A DNA stretch of 64,000 nucleotides, taken from positions 22,388,586 to 22,452,585 of the forward strand of contig CM030707.1 in the NCBI GenBank assembly GCA_017979445.1, in the 5' to 3' direction. The DNA comes from Akebia trifoliata. Lineage: Eukaryota > Streptophyta > Magnoliopsida > Ranunculales > Lardizabalaceae. Of the stretch, positions 34,857 through 46,726 are shown piece after piece. The notes beneath the pieces are model-generated. The model made no database searches. It saw only the letters and a program-made list of their open reading frames with translations, and had not been told where the DNA came from. Made by a program: the position numbers and the translations under genes. Positions within the stretch are counted from its first letter, which is position 1, and the number at the start of each line of letters is the position of its first letter.

Positions 34857-34868
34857 GGGAGGGGGTAT
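34857..34868 (+). other. Polypurine tract of element 2
   Basis: GGGAGGGGGTAT abuts the TG of the 3' LTR. Confidence 0.75.
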
Positions 34869-35362
34869 TGTGGGGGGAAATTCTTGAGCACGGACACGTG
34901 GCTCGATTAGGGGCCAAGATTAGTGATTTGAGGTCGTGGCTCGGTTTATTAATCCCGACGAATGCATGTATTCGAAGCTCGGAACTGTGCCATCAGCTCG
35001 TAGGTCGGTATGACAGGTCTGACAGATAAGCCTGCAATAAACAGCCAGTTCTAACCACCCACGTCATGTCAGACCAAACCTGACTTTCTCAGAAGCAATA
35101 GGGTAGTTGCAACAACTCCTGCAGCTGACATGTCAGGGAGTAGGCTAACTACCCCCAGTCACCTCAAGGGGTGGCACAGAAAACGAACAAGTCGAACACC
35201 TATATAAGGAAGAAGATTATGAGTGAAAGAGGTTCGAATTCTTCTTCTCAAAAGCACATTACACTGATCAATTTGGCTAACTTGATCGTCGGAGTGGGCT
35301 GTTTTGCAGGTCCCCCCGAGCTTAAAGAGAAGGAAAGTGTACTGCCATTTCGTGCATCTACA
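34869..35362 (+). repeat. 3' LTR of element 2
   Basis: Nearly identical to 25349-25839 and followed by the ATGGA target duplication. Confidence 0.95.
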
Positions 35363-35367
35363 ATGGA

Positions 35368-36825
35368 GATTATGAAAGCAAATATACACTCAATTCAATA
35401 TTAGAATACTAAATTTAATTTGGATAGAAGGGGAGAAGATTTATTCAATGGGTCCCAAATCTTTGACTAAAGTGTTGTTGTAGTATGATTTTTACCCATG
35501 ACCCATGACCATGAAAGAGGTGGCAGTCCCATCACAAGATTCACAGTCCTTGGATGTGATTCCATAACACCCCTAGTTCATTATTTTTATTCCCGTGAAG
35601 CGAGCCTAGCTATCTTATTATTATTATTATTATTATGCCCAACACTTCAAAATTGCCCAAGAGAATGTGCCACCTCATCCAGGGAAAGACTACAGTAAGA
35701 AGAAGGGCTTGGATAATACCACGCCATTATATTATTTATAAACCTCATAAATGTTTTTATTGTAAAATCACACCATATAATAAAATTACTTATGGTGTTT
35801 AATCATAAAAAAGTGATGTGGCAATATCATTTGCCCAAAACAAAGCCCAAGTAACCTCGGCAAAAGATTATAAATGTTTCCCTTCTCTCATCTAAAACAA
35901 ATCCATCCAATTTCATATGTTTTTTAGTACTTTTTTGTTTTTATCCACAAAATCAAATCATCTCTTTGAATATTCTATCTCATAATTAATTTTCACTCAT
36001 GAATAGAGCCATATCTCCTTTGTAGATATTCCCAATTAAGATCTATTACTAAGACAAATTTCATAGAGAAGTGCAGTGAGAGCAGTAAAAAGTAACCAAG
36101 AGAGAAATCCCCAACTTTGTCTAGTAAGTCTACTAGATGGTCGATTGCCCAAATATTGAACCTAAACCATGAAGTGGTATGCACGTCTGCCATTTCTTCT
36201 TGTCCCTCACATTGCATCAAACCAAGTCTACTAATTGTTGCTTTCGCTGTCCATATCATCGATCCCTTGGAAGGTTTACATGTAGTTCCCTAAGTAGATA
36301 TATATGATTACAAGGAACTATGTTTGTCCTATTATGTATCAAAGCAGCACCATCTACTTTATGTCTCCAAGTTGGGCTAATTTGGTGTGTAAGCGTCAAA
36401 AGTTTTCATGATTTAAGTTCTCTAGATGATCTCGTGTTGGACTACAATGGGTTGGTCGAGACTAATCAAGGATCCCACTTTGGCTATTTATAGGGGACTG
36501 CCCACGTATTGGTCTAGACTGGTTTCAATAATCCTGGATCATCTTCTACAAACAATCCAATCTGTTTGGATCTTTTAGGAGACAAAAAGAGAAGAATAAA
36601 GGAGAAAAAAAAAAATGAAGAAAACCGAAGAGGAAGTAAAGAAAAAGGCGATGGAGATTATGTTTTAGACTTAACTAAGTGGGGAACATAGTACTGGAGT
36701 TAATTAAAGTTATTTTTGGAGTTGAAAAGGGTAATACAAATTTGTGTTATAGGTTTTATAATGTCTAACCAAAATAATCTTCATTATTCTATTTCCTTAA
36801 ACTAAAATTAAGAGAACTATACCAT
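35368..36825. other. Gene-free intergenic sequence
   Basis: There is no supported gene. Positions 35505-35640 match 42265-42420 (CATGAAAGA.GTGGCAG.CCCATCACA.GATTCACA), including a TTATTATTA run. The 88-codon minus-strand frame at 36259-35993 has no recognised relatives and I leave it uncalled. Confidence 0.45.
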
Positions 36826-37025
36826 ATCCATTGGGATCCGTTGACTCATGAGAAAAATACATGATCACAACTGCTAAAATACAAAATCTAACATTGAGAT
36901 TTATGTGTATCTTGATAATACGTATCTCAAAGATACTTATTCGAAAGATAAATCTCAACCATTGAATTTGGTGTTCAAACAGTTAGGATCATGTGTTTTT
37001 TTCATGAGTCAAGAGATCCTAACCC
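36826..37025. mobile_element. MITE with long inverted ends (Mutator-like termini)
   Basis: The left arm GGATCCGTTGACTCATGAGA (36834) mirrors the right arm GGATCTCTTGACTCATGAAA (ending 37019). The match continues inward through ACATGATC..AACTG and ends in GAGATTTAT..ATC around a short centre. The terminal GGATCC recalls the Mutator-like MITEs in this window. No target duplication was found. Confidence 0.6.
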
Positions 37026-38137
37026 TACTAACCCTACATCATATTTATAGAAGTTTGGAAGTCCCCTCTTTTATGATCTTAAACCCGTATTACCTTTGAA
37101 CCATTCACAATACTGTTTGACCTAAATTCGTGTGGAATAGAGAATCACATACTAACCAATCTGTCAATCCAACCGTTTTGATTCATTGAATTTTGTGATT
37201 GTTGATTTGGACATACCCCTTCAACCTTTTGGTCAATATTCTGATATCCCCTGTGTTTTCAAACTAATGACATGCACTCCTTGACCTTGGTCTTCTTAGA
37301 GAAAAAACTAAATGACCTAAATGCCCACATCTACAATATCTAATAACCACTATATTTTATCCATTGGAATCTAGATTTTTTTTTTTCTCAAAATCAGTAA
37401 TCTTCAACCTTAGGTAAAGTTTTGACACTCTTAATCATCAACCTTAACTTTTTAGCTTCTTCTTCATCAAACCTCTACGATGATTAGATTTTTAGACAAA
37501 TGAAACAATATAGAGATTTTCCAAAAATCAGGCATCTTCAATCTCTTTGATAAAATCTTTCACCCTCATTATCAATCTGAAAATTCCACCTCCTTCAATG
37601 TACAAATCACAATTGTAGACACCTTAATTTGTTTGGATCGAGTTTGAAAGCTCTCGAAATCTAATAAGATAAGTTCAATTTGAGGGTTTTCAAATCATTC
37701 AAGTGGGAGCCCAACTCTCCAAAACTATTTTAAAAGATAAAATAAGGCTATGGGGTACCCGCAGCCTAGAGTAAGTTCCCTCAAGACCGTGAGTCACCCA
37801 TGGCCCTATGCATTTTCCACTTGGACCTTGGTTAGGTCATTAACTCAGGTAAAAATTACATTTCAAAACCCCCACACAAGGCTCATCATTTGGTTGAGTT
37901 TGTTGGGTCACATATGCTCACTAAAACCCCAATGGATCGAGCCGAAACCCCAATGGACCAAACCAAAATGTTTTGGTCTGATTTTGGTTTCAACCCTTGG
38001 AAACCAAACCTAACCTAAACTGAATAGAAATGAAAACTGAGAATCGGTTATTGAAATTGAACCGATTAAAAACTAAAATTAAAAAAAAAAAAAATTGAAA
38101 TATCCCCCCCTCCCCACCCATGTTCTATTTTTGTAGT
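37026..38137. other. Gene-free sequence with a possible LTR start
   Basis: There is no gene. TGTAGACACC at 37615 is the 10-base start of the LTRs at 2275 and 58046, so an LTR fragment may begin there, but I cannot find its end. Confidence 0.35.
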
Positions 38138-38620
38138 TATACAATTGGCAATAAAATATTTATTTTATAATAATAAATACTTACCAATCAAAAGAAAGTT
38201 TCTTTATATATAGGATTTGTACAATAGATAACAAAACAACTAATTTTATTTAATAAATAATTACCAAATAGAAGGAAAAAAAAAGTTCTATCTTCAAATT
38301 TTATACTTCATACTATGGCAACAAAATAATTATTTTATAGTTGTAAATAACTACCAATAACAAAATTTGTTTATATCTTTATGTTTTATACTTTATACAA
38401 CACAATAACCATTTTTCTTTCTATCTACATGATTTGTACAATTAAAAATAAAGTAACTAATTTATTTTATTTTAATAAATAGTTACCAAATAGAAAACAA
38501 AATGTTATATCTTTATATTTTTATACTTTAAATATACAATATGCAATAGATTAAAAAAATTATTTTTATCTTTATTTTATACAATCGGCAACAAAAATAA
38601 CTATTTTATGGTAAAAATAA
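38138..38620. repeat. Degenerate AT-rich tandem repeat, unit about 80-100 bp
   Basis: About five units, each with TACAAT..CAA.AAA, a TATTTTAT stretch, AATA.TTACCAAT and then TTTATAT. Unit length and sequence vary. Confidence 0.6.
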
Positions 38621-40865
38621 ATTATATAAGTTATTGAAAAAGGTGTATATAATATTTTATTAAAAAAAAAATAATTCAAAACTCCTAGAATTTTGTCCTC
38701 TACGACCTTGAAGCATCGGATCATATTTTTTGGATGCCAAGAGGTGGGCCCAAGGACATTTAGTAAATAGTAAGAGTGAAATCCTTACTTAGTAAGGTAG
38801 GATTGATAAAAAAAAAAAAAACTTAATAAGATTAAGGGGACTCTTTGAGCAATAAGACCCTTAGTAAGATTTAAAATCTTAATTAATTTAATAAGGAAAA
38901 TGTTTCTCAATTATTTATCAAGAAATTCTTAAAAATAAATAAATAACTCCACGTCATCACCACTAACTAAATATCCAAATGTGGCGACCACACCCCCACC
39001 CTACCCATCTTGCTAACCCCAGAGTACCACCTACGTGTCCACCCACCTTGCACACAAATGGGACATAAAAGGACAATTGGAAGAAATTGGGACTAAAAAA
39101 GGACCGTTAGGAGGGATTCCTCAGTCCTCACTCATCAACCTTGTACACAAATGGGACTCAGGAGGACACTTCTTAAAAAGGAATATTCCTCTCTCTCTCT
39201 CTCTCTCTCTCAAATCGTAGGGTCTAATTTTCGTACACATCGATTCGTAATCTCACATGTGGATGACATACCCTACACACTGACACGCAAACAAGCATGT
39301 GATCTGTCGACATGATGATGATCTATTTCCACAGTTTATTTATGTGGTGGTCGACACCTACACTAATACTATTCGATCACCACTTCTTATCTGCTCAACT
39401 GCGCTGCTCTCCACATGTCACTAATTTCATTTTAATCCAATTCCCTCTACTAATTATTTTCTTCTCTTTCATTTCTTCGATCATGGAAAATGGGTGATGT
39501 GAGAATCCATTTTCATTCAAACTTTTTGCACTTAGGAATATTTTAATAAGAAAGCTATTTTTTAGAACAGTTTTTTTTTTTTTTTTAAATCAATAAACTT
39601 GTTTTTAATGAGTTCGGTAACTCAATGCTGATAGTATTTGAATCCAAATTTCTGGCATCATTATTCTTCACCCAAAAGACTTTAACAAGTAAGATGGATG
39701 AAGATGAGGGCATTTAAGTCATTTTCATTAATCTATTAGAGTAGACTGAGGTAAAGGGGTATATCTATCAATTATGACTGCAATATGGGTAGGTTGGACG
39801 GGTCGACCCAGGCTCAAATCAATACGAGTTTAAGTTTCTAAATACGAGTTGAGATCAGGTTAGCTAGAGTTAGAAAGTTTGGGTGGGTTAGATGGGTTGG
39901 GTGAGTTGAATACTCCTAATTTTGTTTTGATAAATAAAATAAAATTTATATTTTAAACAAGAAATAATTAGAATAGATAATTAATATTAAAAAAATTATA
40001 TATTATGAAGTAGTCTCGGTTTCAGATTGAAATAGCCTCGATTTTGGATTGAAATAGCCTCGGTTGAATTATTCTAATTTGGGTTCAACTCAAGTTCTTC
40101 ATAACTCGGCCCAAGTTTGCCTATTAAACAGGTTGAGCTCGGGCCAACCCGATTAATTTTAAGCCCTACCATTAGTTTGAAAATATAGTGGTATCTCAAA
40201 TTTGAGTCATGTTGGGAGTAACCTTAAGATTGGACCTCATATTGCACATCTTGACATGAAAGTGGATATGAACTGTAGATGCTTTTTCACTCGTATCTTG
40301 AGGAAAAGTATTTGTGATTCTCATACACTTTCACTTTAAGGTGTACCATGTGAGGTCACTTCAGCATTATTCACCAAAAGATGGAGGACTTATCATTGTT
40401 GATAGTATCATAAAAAGAAAGTAAAGTAAACCCTACGAGCGTAGGAGATGAAAGCATTCAATATAATTTTAGGAGATGCTTTAACTTACTTTCCTCATTA
40501 ATTAATTAGGCAATTTTTATTTGTCACTCTAACTTTAGGCCCTATTTGTTTTACTATTGACTTTAATTAAGACTTGTAAAAATAAATATTTGCCGTTAAA
40601 AAAAAATGGGTGTTAAGCTGATGAATATATAATATAATGCCACGTGTATTGAAAATATAAAGATGATTCGCTCGTGGTGCAAAAATTATGTAGAAGATTT
40701 TTTAGCGATTTTCTTGTTTGGACTTTGCATTTATTTTCTATATACACACAATTTCATTAGTTCATTACCTTAGCACCGGTTTTTGTTAACAACCAATCTT
40801 GATTCGTCTAAGAGAATGTCAAACACTCAAACTACTTGATAGAAATTAGCAAAGTATTAGGGGTT
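38621..40865. other. Gene-free intergenic sequence
   Basis: There is no gene. Positions 38945-39280 match 18774-19035 in part and contain a CT microsatellite at 39188-39211. Positions 39785-40170 have hAT-like GC-rich ends (GGGTAGGTTGGACGGG and, mirrored, GGTAGGGCTTAAAATTAATC) but no convincing duplication. Positions 40399-40432 match 22817-22852. Confidence 0.4.
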
Positions 40866-41036
40866 TTGTTAACGTGTATTCTAAGGGCACATGTTAAATT
40901 GCAATAAATACATCTTGGGGTATTTTGATAAAATAAAAATAAAAAGAAATTTTTAGGATATTTTTTATACAAAATTCAATTTTCTCTGGTGTATTTATTG
41001 CACTTTAACATGTGCCCTTGGGACCTATGTTAACAA
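40866..41036. mobile_element. Hairpin MITE with 5-prime TTGTTAAC ends
   Basis: The left arm begins TTGTTAACGTG and contains AAGGGCACATGTTAAATTGC and AATAAATAC. The right arm mirrors it from 41036 with AAGGGCACATGTTAAAGTGC and AATAAATAC. The whole 171 bp can fold into a stem with an AT-rich centre. Its right end was the target of the next MITE. Confidence 0.75.
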
Positions 41037-41322
41037 GGAAGTGGATCCTCTGTAGCACTCCATAGCACAAATCCAAAAGATGAGAGAGATCTATCTTAAA
41101 AATAATTAACATCTTAACCTCTTTTGATCATGACTTAGATCTAATTATAAAAATAAATAAATCAAAAAATAATTTTTCCTCGAGATCCTCGTCTTTAAAA
41201 ATGAATTAACTATTAAACATCCAATATTTTAAGTGTGGGATCTAAACGTATGGTTGATGTGGCACTCTTTCAACTGTTTGATCTGTGTTACAGGAATCGT
41301 GTGCTACAGAAGATCCACTTCC
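41037..41322. mobile_element. Mutator-like MITE, copy 3, nested in the previous MITE end
   Basis: The termini GGAAGTGGATCCTCTGTAGC and, mirrored, GGAAGTGGATCTTCTGTAGC are 22-bp inverted repeats with one mismatch. ATGTTAACAA (41027-41036) and ATGTTAAAAA (41323-41332) form a 10-bp target duplication with one mismatch. It is the same family as 21089-21368 and 22942-23211. Confidence 0.82.
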
Positions 41323-41332
41323 ATGTTAAAAA

Positions 41333-43429
41333 AGCCCAAGAGTTAAGAATTTCCCTTTACCATTAACTTTAGATTAATGATAATCGGAGTTGAAAATTCT
41401 CACTCCTTATGTACTTGATCCACGTGATAAGTGCACAGAATCATAAATCTTTTTTCCTGCGTATTCCGAAAAAAAGATCAATGGGCGAGTGAATCCTATG
41501 TAGTATTATATAGTCTATATTCTTGATCAATCACTTTTAAAAATCAATAACATCCAAATCCTCTTATTTTGTGAGAATAGATCAGATTTGAAAGGAAAAA
41601 AAAAATATTTCTTTTCAAAACTATGATCATAGGTTTTGAAAGTCAATAGTCAATGAACTCTTAAATCTATACTGCGTGAATTTAGTACTGGTCCCAAATC
41701 TTTTAACTGCCTAAAACCACTACACGGAACTTCTGGGAAGAAATACTATGGAGGATTGTACTTGCCACGTCGACCGAGTACAATAGAGTCAGAGTCCAAT
41801 ATGGCTACTCTTTACTTTAACAAAAGCTTAACAGATAATGTCAAAATTTGGGAGCATCTAGTTAATATGTTACAAATAGACAATTAAGGAGTAAAAAAGG
41901 GCGTACTCATGAGCTTTATCTGACCAAGTATGTCTTATCATCTTTATCCAATGGGGCGGTGAGAGTGGAGCCAAAGGAAGAATATGGGTATCAAAGAGGG
42001 ACCCACCTCCCCAATAACAAAGGGATTCTAAAATCCATCCAGTCTATTATTGATTGGGAATCATGAGATTCTTGTCCCCCTTTAGCTGCTAATATATTTA
42101 TTTGAGGGGAACAAATTTTATTTATTTATTTATTTATTTTTTACAAATTCATTTTATCAAGAACATGGGCCCACCTAAAAGTTGATTAGCCTTGGACCAG
42201 AGATAGTACAATCAAGAGAATCCTAACAATAGATGTTTCCCAACCATTCAACACCTTTTAGATTCCATGAAAGAAGTGGCAGACCCATCACATGATTCAC
42301 AATGGTTGTGACATGGCATGGCACCTTAGCTCATTACTTCTATTTTTTCTAAACAAGCCTAAATTTATTGTTATTATTATTATTATTATTGTTATTGTTC
42401 TTCTTGGTCTTATTATTGGTGTTGTCATCGTGGAAAAATATTTCCAAATTTGAGTGTCATTATCGCAACGCCGTTTAAGGTACCATCACAAATGGATTAA
42501 AACTCAAAATCTTGACATGATTTTGGCATGAATTTTTTAGTGTGCATGATCTTGAGTGTACTTTATAGTGATGGCAATCACATATATATCTCCGAAAATC
42601 AAGGATGAGATCTTATACACATGAGAATCATGTTTAAAACAGTTTTTGTCCATGTGGCATGAGGATAATTTCAAATCTTACTTAACAAAGCAGATGTGAT
42701 TAAAAGAGAAAATCTCAAATTTAGAAAGACTTGGAGAAGAAAATTATATAAATAGGAGATCAAACCAAGATAAGAATACACTACTTTGAATGTTCTTGTT
42801 ATTATTCTATAAAAATCATTATTAACTTGAGCGTCATAGAGTTTTTACAACCTTCTCCCATTTCATGGGAGCATCAGTTGGGAGTTTGTGAAGGAATAGC
42901 TGGAGGACATCAAGATTAAGCTCCCACAATTATTAATTTATTATTATTTTATAATTAGGTAAGTTGAACATGAACCCAAGATCTTAAATTTACACAAATG
43001 AATGTCTCACAGGAAGTGAGGAGACAATGGGTTGGATAGCTAACCAACTCCTAGACCTATAGTATATAGAGTGGATGAAAAATCTCTCAATAAAAACAGA
43101 TGAGGAGGTATGTTATAAACATTGTCTTTTCACCCATGATCTCAAAATCTTACCTTTTTTACATCAACAGGAAATAGGTTCTCTCTTTTTATTACAAAAG
43201 TGACAGAACTACAACCTCACGAGAAGGAAGAGGCTACTGGAAAACAATACCCAAGCGACCTTAACAAAATTGTCTCTCCACTCCCATCATCTAGTTTCAT
43301 GTTTCTTCGTCCCTAATGAGGAAAAAAACTACTATAATTTTTTTACAATTTAACGAAAATCTTTCATCTTTCCTTCGAACTTCTCCTTCGTTCATCTAAA
43401 TAGAAGAACCTACTAGAAAACAATATATC
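41333..43429. other. Gene-free intergenic sequence
   Basis: There is no gene. Positions 41985-42200 match 23850-24060, and 42265-42420 match 35505-35640. An inverted pair AATCCTATGTAGTAT (41494) and ATACTATGGAGGATT (41745) could be a decayed MITE. Confidence 0.4.
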
Positions 43430-43585
43430 ATGACCCCCCATAGCTCAATTGGTTTGACACATTGCAAAACAACTTTGAGGTTGTGGGATCCTCAGCTTAC
43501 CCATATATAACTAGTTGCATTCACCATTTTGAGTCCTGGTCCTATCGCAACATATGATGTCTATGTGGGAGGGTCTAGTTGGAGA
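43430..43585 (+). mobile_element. tRNA-like SINE head, split by the copia element
   Basis: TAGCTCAATTGG near 43441 resembles an RNA polymerase III A box, and GAGGTTGTGGGATCC near 43476 resembles a B box with the right spacing. The sequence continues after the copia insertion at 49973 (TTAAATACATGCGGCGCGAG). The 3' end of the SINE is not clear. Confidence 0.45.
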
Positions 43586-44525
43586 TGTTGTTTCTGAATA
43601 CTGATTTCTTATGGCAAAGAGAGAAGAAGTTTTAAACAAATCTTAATTTCGAAATAGAATGTAAAGAAAAATATTACCTAAAAAGAAAATGGTTGAGGCG
43701 TGCACAAAGCACTGTCCTAAAACGAAATTCGCCCCTGCTACGGTACCACAGTCTGTAGGCGTTCGTTCTGCAGGATTCAACAACCCACGTATCCAAAAGG
43801 GTACTCTAAATTGGAACGTAACTTCGAACTCGACGATGTTGTGTGCTCTCACAACAAATAATAAATTACTGATAATTCGAGAATATGAAATAGCAGAGAA
43901 AGTTAAGTTGTTAAAATCGATTAAACAATTGATATAAATAAAAGAGAAAGTGACTGTTTAGAACAGTCACAAACTGGTTCCGAACAGGCACATTGTGCTG
44001 GTTCAGAATAGACACACTGGTTCAATTTAAATTTAAAAAACGTCTAGAATTTTTTAATAAAAACGGACCTTGAAAATTAAAGCAAAAACGGGCCTATGCA
44101 CGCACCCACGTGAGGTGTAAATCCGAGAATTTGCACCCCCCCCTGCGCGCACGTCGTACGTGCGCACACGCATTAAGGTTTTCGGACCGGTGGATCCAAA
44201 TTCCAATTAGAACCATGGGTTTCCCTCTTGGACCCCCGTGAGCCCGCCCACTACTTCTATCCACTTTAAAGTTACTAGAAGCACAACTACTTAAGAATTG
44301 CAAATCAATTCTTCTCCTAGTCGATGTGGGACTAAAATTAGTCAAGGCAAAATCAAAACATTCAACTAAACATAAAGCAATAAAGTAAAAAGCATAAAGC
44401 ATAAAGTAAAAAGCATAAAGCAAACATGGGATTTAAATACCCTATGGTTAATAGATTGATTTACCATATGGTTGCAATTAAATGAATATTAAAGGTTTTC
44501 TAATTCAACCCTCTAAATTCCAACA
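43586..44525 (-). repeat. 3' LTR of the copia element
   Basis: Left copy on the plus strand, 3' in the element's orientation. It lacks a short GTGCGCGC-type segment and has a short insertion relative to the other LTR; otherwise it is almost identical to 49030-49967. A minus-strand TATTTAAAT near 44431 may serve as the TATA box. Confidence 0.93.
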
Positions 44526-45114
44526 ATCCCCCACATGAATGCAGAAAACTCAAAATAAAATATATATAAAATACATATAAAGAGAGAGCACTTTGCACTT
44601 TGAATAACCATGTTTCAGTATAGGTGTCTTTTGGACTTGAACCTTACCTAGTATAAGTCTATCGGATTTACAAGTCGATCAGTGGACTTTAAGCCTTGAA
44701 CTGTCAACCTTTAGTGTAAACCTAAACAATAGACTATACACACAGGTTACTCAATCAACTATCAAGTTCTATCGATGGTGTTCATTTTGGCCCTGAACAT
44801 ATCCTGGTATCATGAGTGCTTTAGAGAGTTTAGCCTTAACTCTCATAGAATCGGCCCAATTCTACACTCATTTAGGTGTGCCTATGAGAAGTACCCTGAT
44901 ATACTCCACTTTTACAAGTATAGGCAACATTAAGAATTATAATTCAACCTTTCTGTTTTACAGGCAACACTAAACACTTCATAGGAATGGACTTGGAACA
45001 CTCTGTTCCATTAGTGTTTTCTTTTTAAATTACATTCAACTGGTTTTCCCATTGAACCTATTTTTTGGGATCTCCAATCAATTAGGTTGGGTTTCCATTG
45101 AAATAATTTTTAAT
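44526..45114 (-). other. 3' non-coding part of the copia element
   Basis: No frame of note. It ends at the polypurine tract GTGGGGGAT next to the LTR. Confidence 0.6.
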
Positions 45115-46580
45115 CAGTAGGTTTTAGGCCCATTCCCCTCGAAGTTGATGCAACTAACTCTCTAGATAATCCTTTTGTTAAGGATCCGCCAAATTTTCCT
45201 TAGACTTTACAAAGTCAATGGAAATAATTCCATTAGAGAGTAGTTGTTTTACAGAGTTGTGTCTCCGTTTAATATGCCTTGACTTGCCATTATATACATT
45301 ATTTTTTGCTCTTGCAATGGCAGCTTGGTTGTCACAGTGAATAGATATTGCAGATACTGGTTTAGGCCAAATAGGAATGTTAACAAGAAAATTCCTTAGC
45401 CACTCAGCTTCTTCACCAGTCTTGTCCATGGCAATAAACTCAGATTCCATGGTGGAACGAGCTATGCACGTTTGCTTGGTGGATTTCCATGAGATTGCTG
45501 CACCTCCAAGTGTAAAGATATAGCCACTAGTGGATTTCGACTCTTCCGAGTCTGATATCCAATTGGCATCACTGTATCCTTCTAATACGGCAGGATACCT
45601 ATTATAATGCAGCCTGTAACTCATGGTATACTTTAAGTATCTCATGATCCTCACCAAAGCTTCCCAGTGATCATGTCCTGGGTTGCTAGTGTATCTGCTT
45701 AATCTATTTACTGAATATGCAATATCAGGCCTAGTACAGTTCATAATATACATTAAACAACCAATAACTTGAGAATATTCTAATTGAGAAACACCTTTAC
45801 CAATATTTTTCATTAACTTACAATTCGAATCAAAAGGTGTTTTTGCAGGAATACAATCAAACTGATTAAAACGTTTTAGAACATTTTCAATATAGTGAGA
45901 TTGTGATAAACCAAATCCATTATTATTTCTAAAAATTTTTATTCCAAGAATTACATCAGCAGGACCTAAGTCTTTCATGTCAAAATTTCTAGACAATAAT
46001 TTCTTAGTTTGATTTATAACATTTATATTAGATCCAAAAATTAGCATGTCATCTACATATAGACAAATAATCACATAAGAATCAAAGATAGTTTTATAAT
46101 AAACACACTTATCAGCTTCATTGATTCTAAATCCATTTGATATCATTATAGTATCAAATTTTTCATGCCACTGTTTTGGAGCTTGTTTTAAACCATATAA
46201 GGATTTAATTAATCTACAAACTTTATTTTCATGTCCTTTAATTACAAATCCTTCCGGTTGATCCATATATATTTCTTCATTAAGTTCTCCATTTAAAAAT
46301 GCAGTTTTTACATCCATTTGATGAATTTCTAATTTATAAATGGAAGCTATAGCAATAAGAATTCTAATGGAAGTGATCCTAGTAACAGGAGAATAAGTGT
46401 CAAAAAAGTCAATGCCTTCCTTTTTTGCTTGTACCCTTTAGCCACTAATCTGGCTTTATACTTATCTATAGTTCCATCAGATTTTAATTTTCTTTTAAAA
46501 ATCCATTTACAACCAATTGTTTTATTACCAGGAGGTAGATTAACTAATTCCCAAGTGTTATTACTCATAATTGAATCCAT
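45115..46580 (-). pseudogene. Copia reverse transcriptase and RNase H
   Basis: Minus-strand frames cover a copia RT from TWELVNLPPGNKTIGCKWIF (start 46580) through [20 protein letters not shown] to the catalytic YVDD near 46060, then the RNase H with the SDANWISD and CDNQAAI motifs near 45320-45590. There is a frameshift near 46440, where GYKQK should lead into FFDTYSPV. A one-base loss near 45180 ends the frame at NLADP instead of continuing into the usual LTK tail. The protein would copy element RNA into DNA. Confidence 0.9.
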
Positions 46581-46726
46581 TTCACTATTTATAGCTTCTT
46601 TCCAAAATGGAGCCTCAGGTGTAGAAATTGCATCTTTAAAAGTCTGAGGATCTCCTTCTAAGAGAAAACTAATAAAATCAGGTCCAAAGGAAGTTGCTGT
46701 TCTAGATCTCTTGCTTCTCCTAGGTT

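Larger units (their letters stand above)
25349..35362 (+). mobile_element. Ty3/gypsy (Tat-type) LTR retrotransposon, element 2
   Basis: LTRs of 491 and 494 bp begin TGTGGGGGGAAATTC and end GCATCTACA, and the exact 5-bp target duplication ATGGA lies at 25344-25348 and 35363-35367. Inside are a primer-binding site, gag, protease, RT, plant-type RNase H, integrase, a hairpin repeat array, an antisense three-exon gene and a polypurine tract. The two LTRs differ at only about six places, so the insertion is young, yet the sense coding region has about nine lesions. It is more GC-rich than its surroundings. Confidence 0.95.

Noticed and set aside
35993..36259. 88-codon minus-strand frame
   Set aside because: No motif, no promoter or neighbour to support it; it may be chance.
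39785..40170. Possible hAT element with GC-rich ends
   Set aside because: Ends match only weakly and no 8-bp duplication was found.
41484..41764. Possible fourth Mutator-like MITE
   Set aside because: Inverted ends are partial, and no 9-10-bp duplication is visible.
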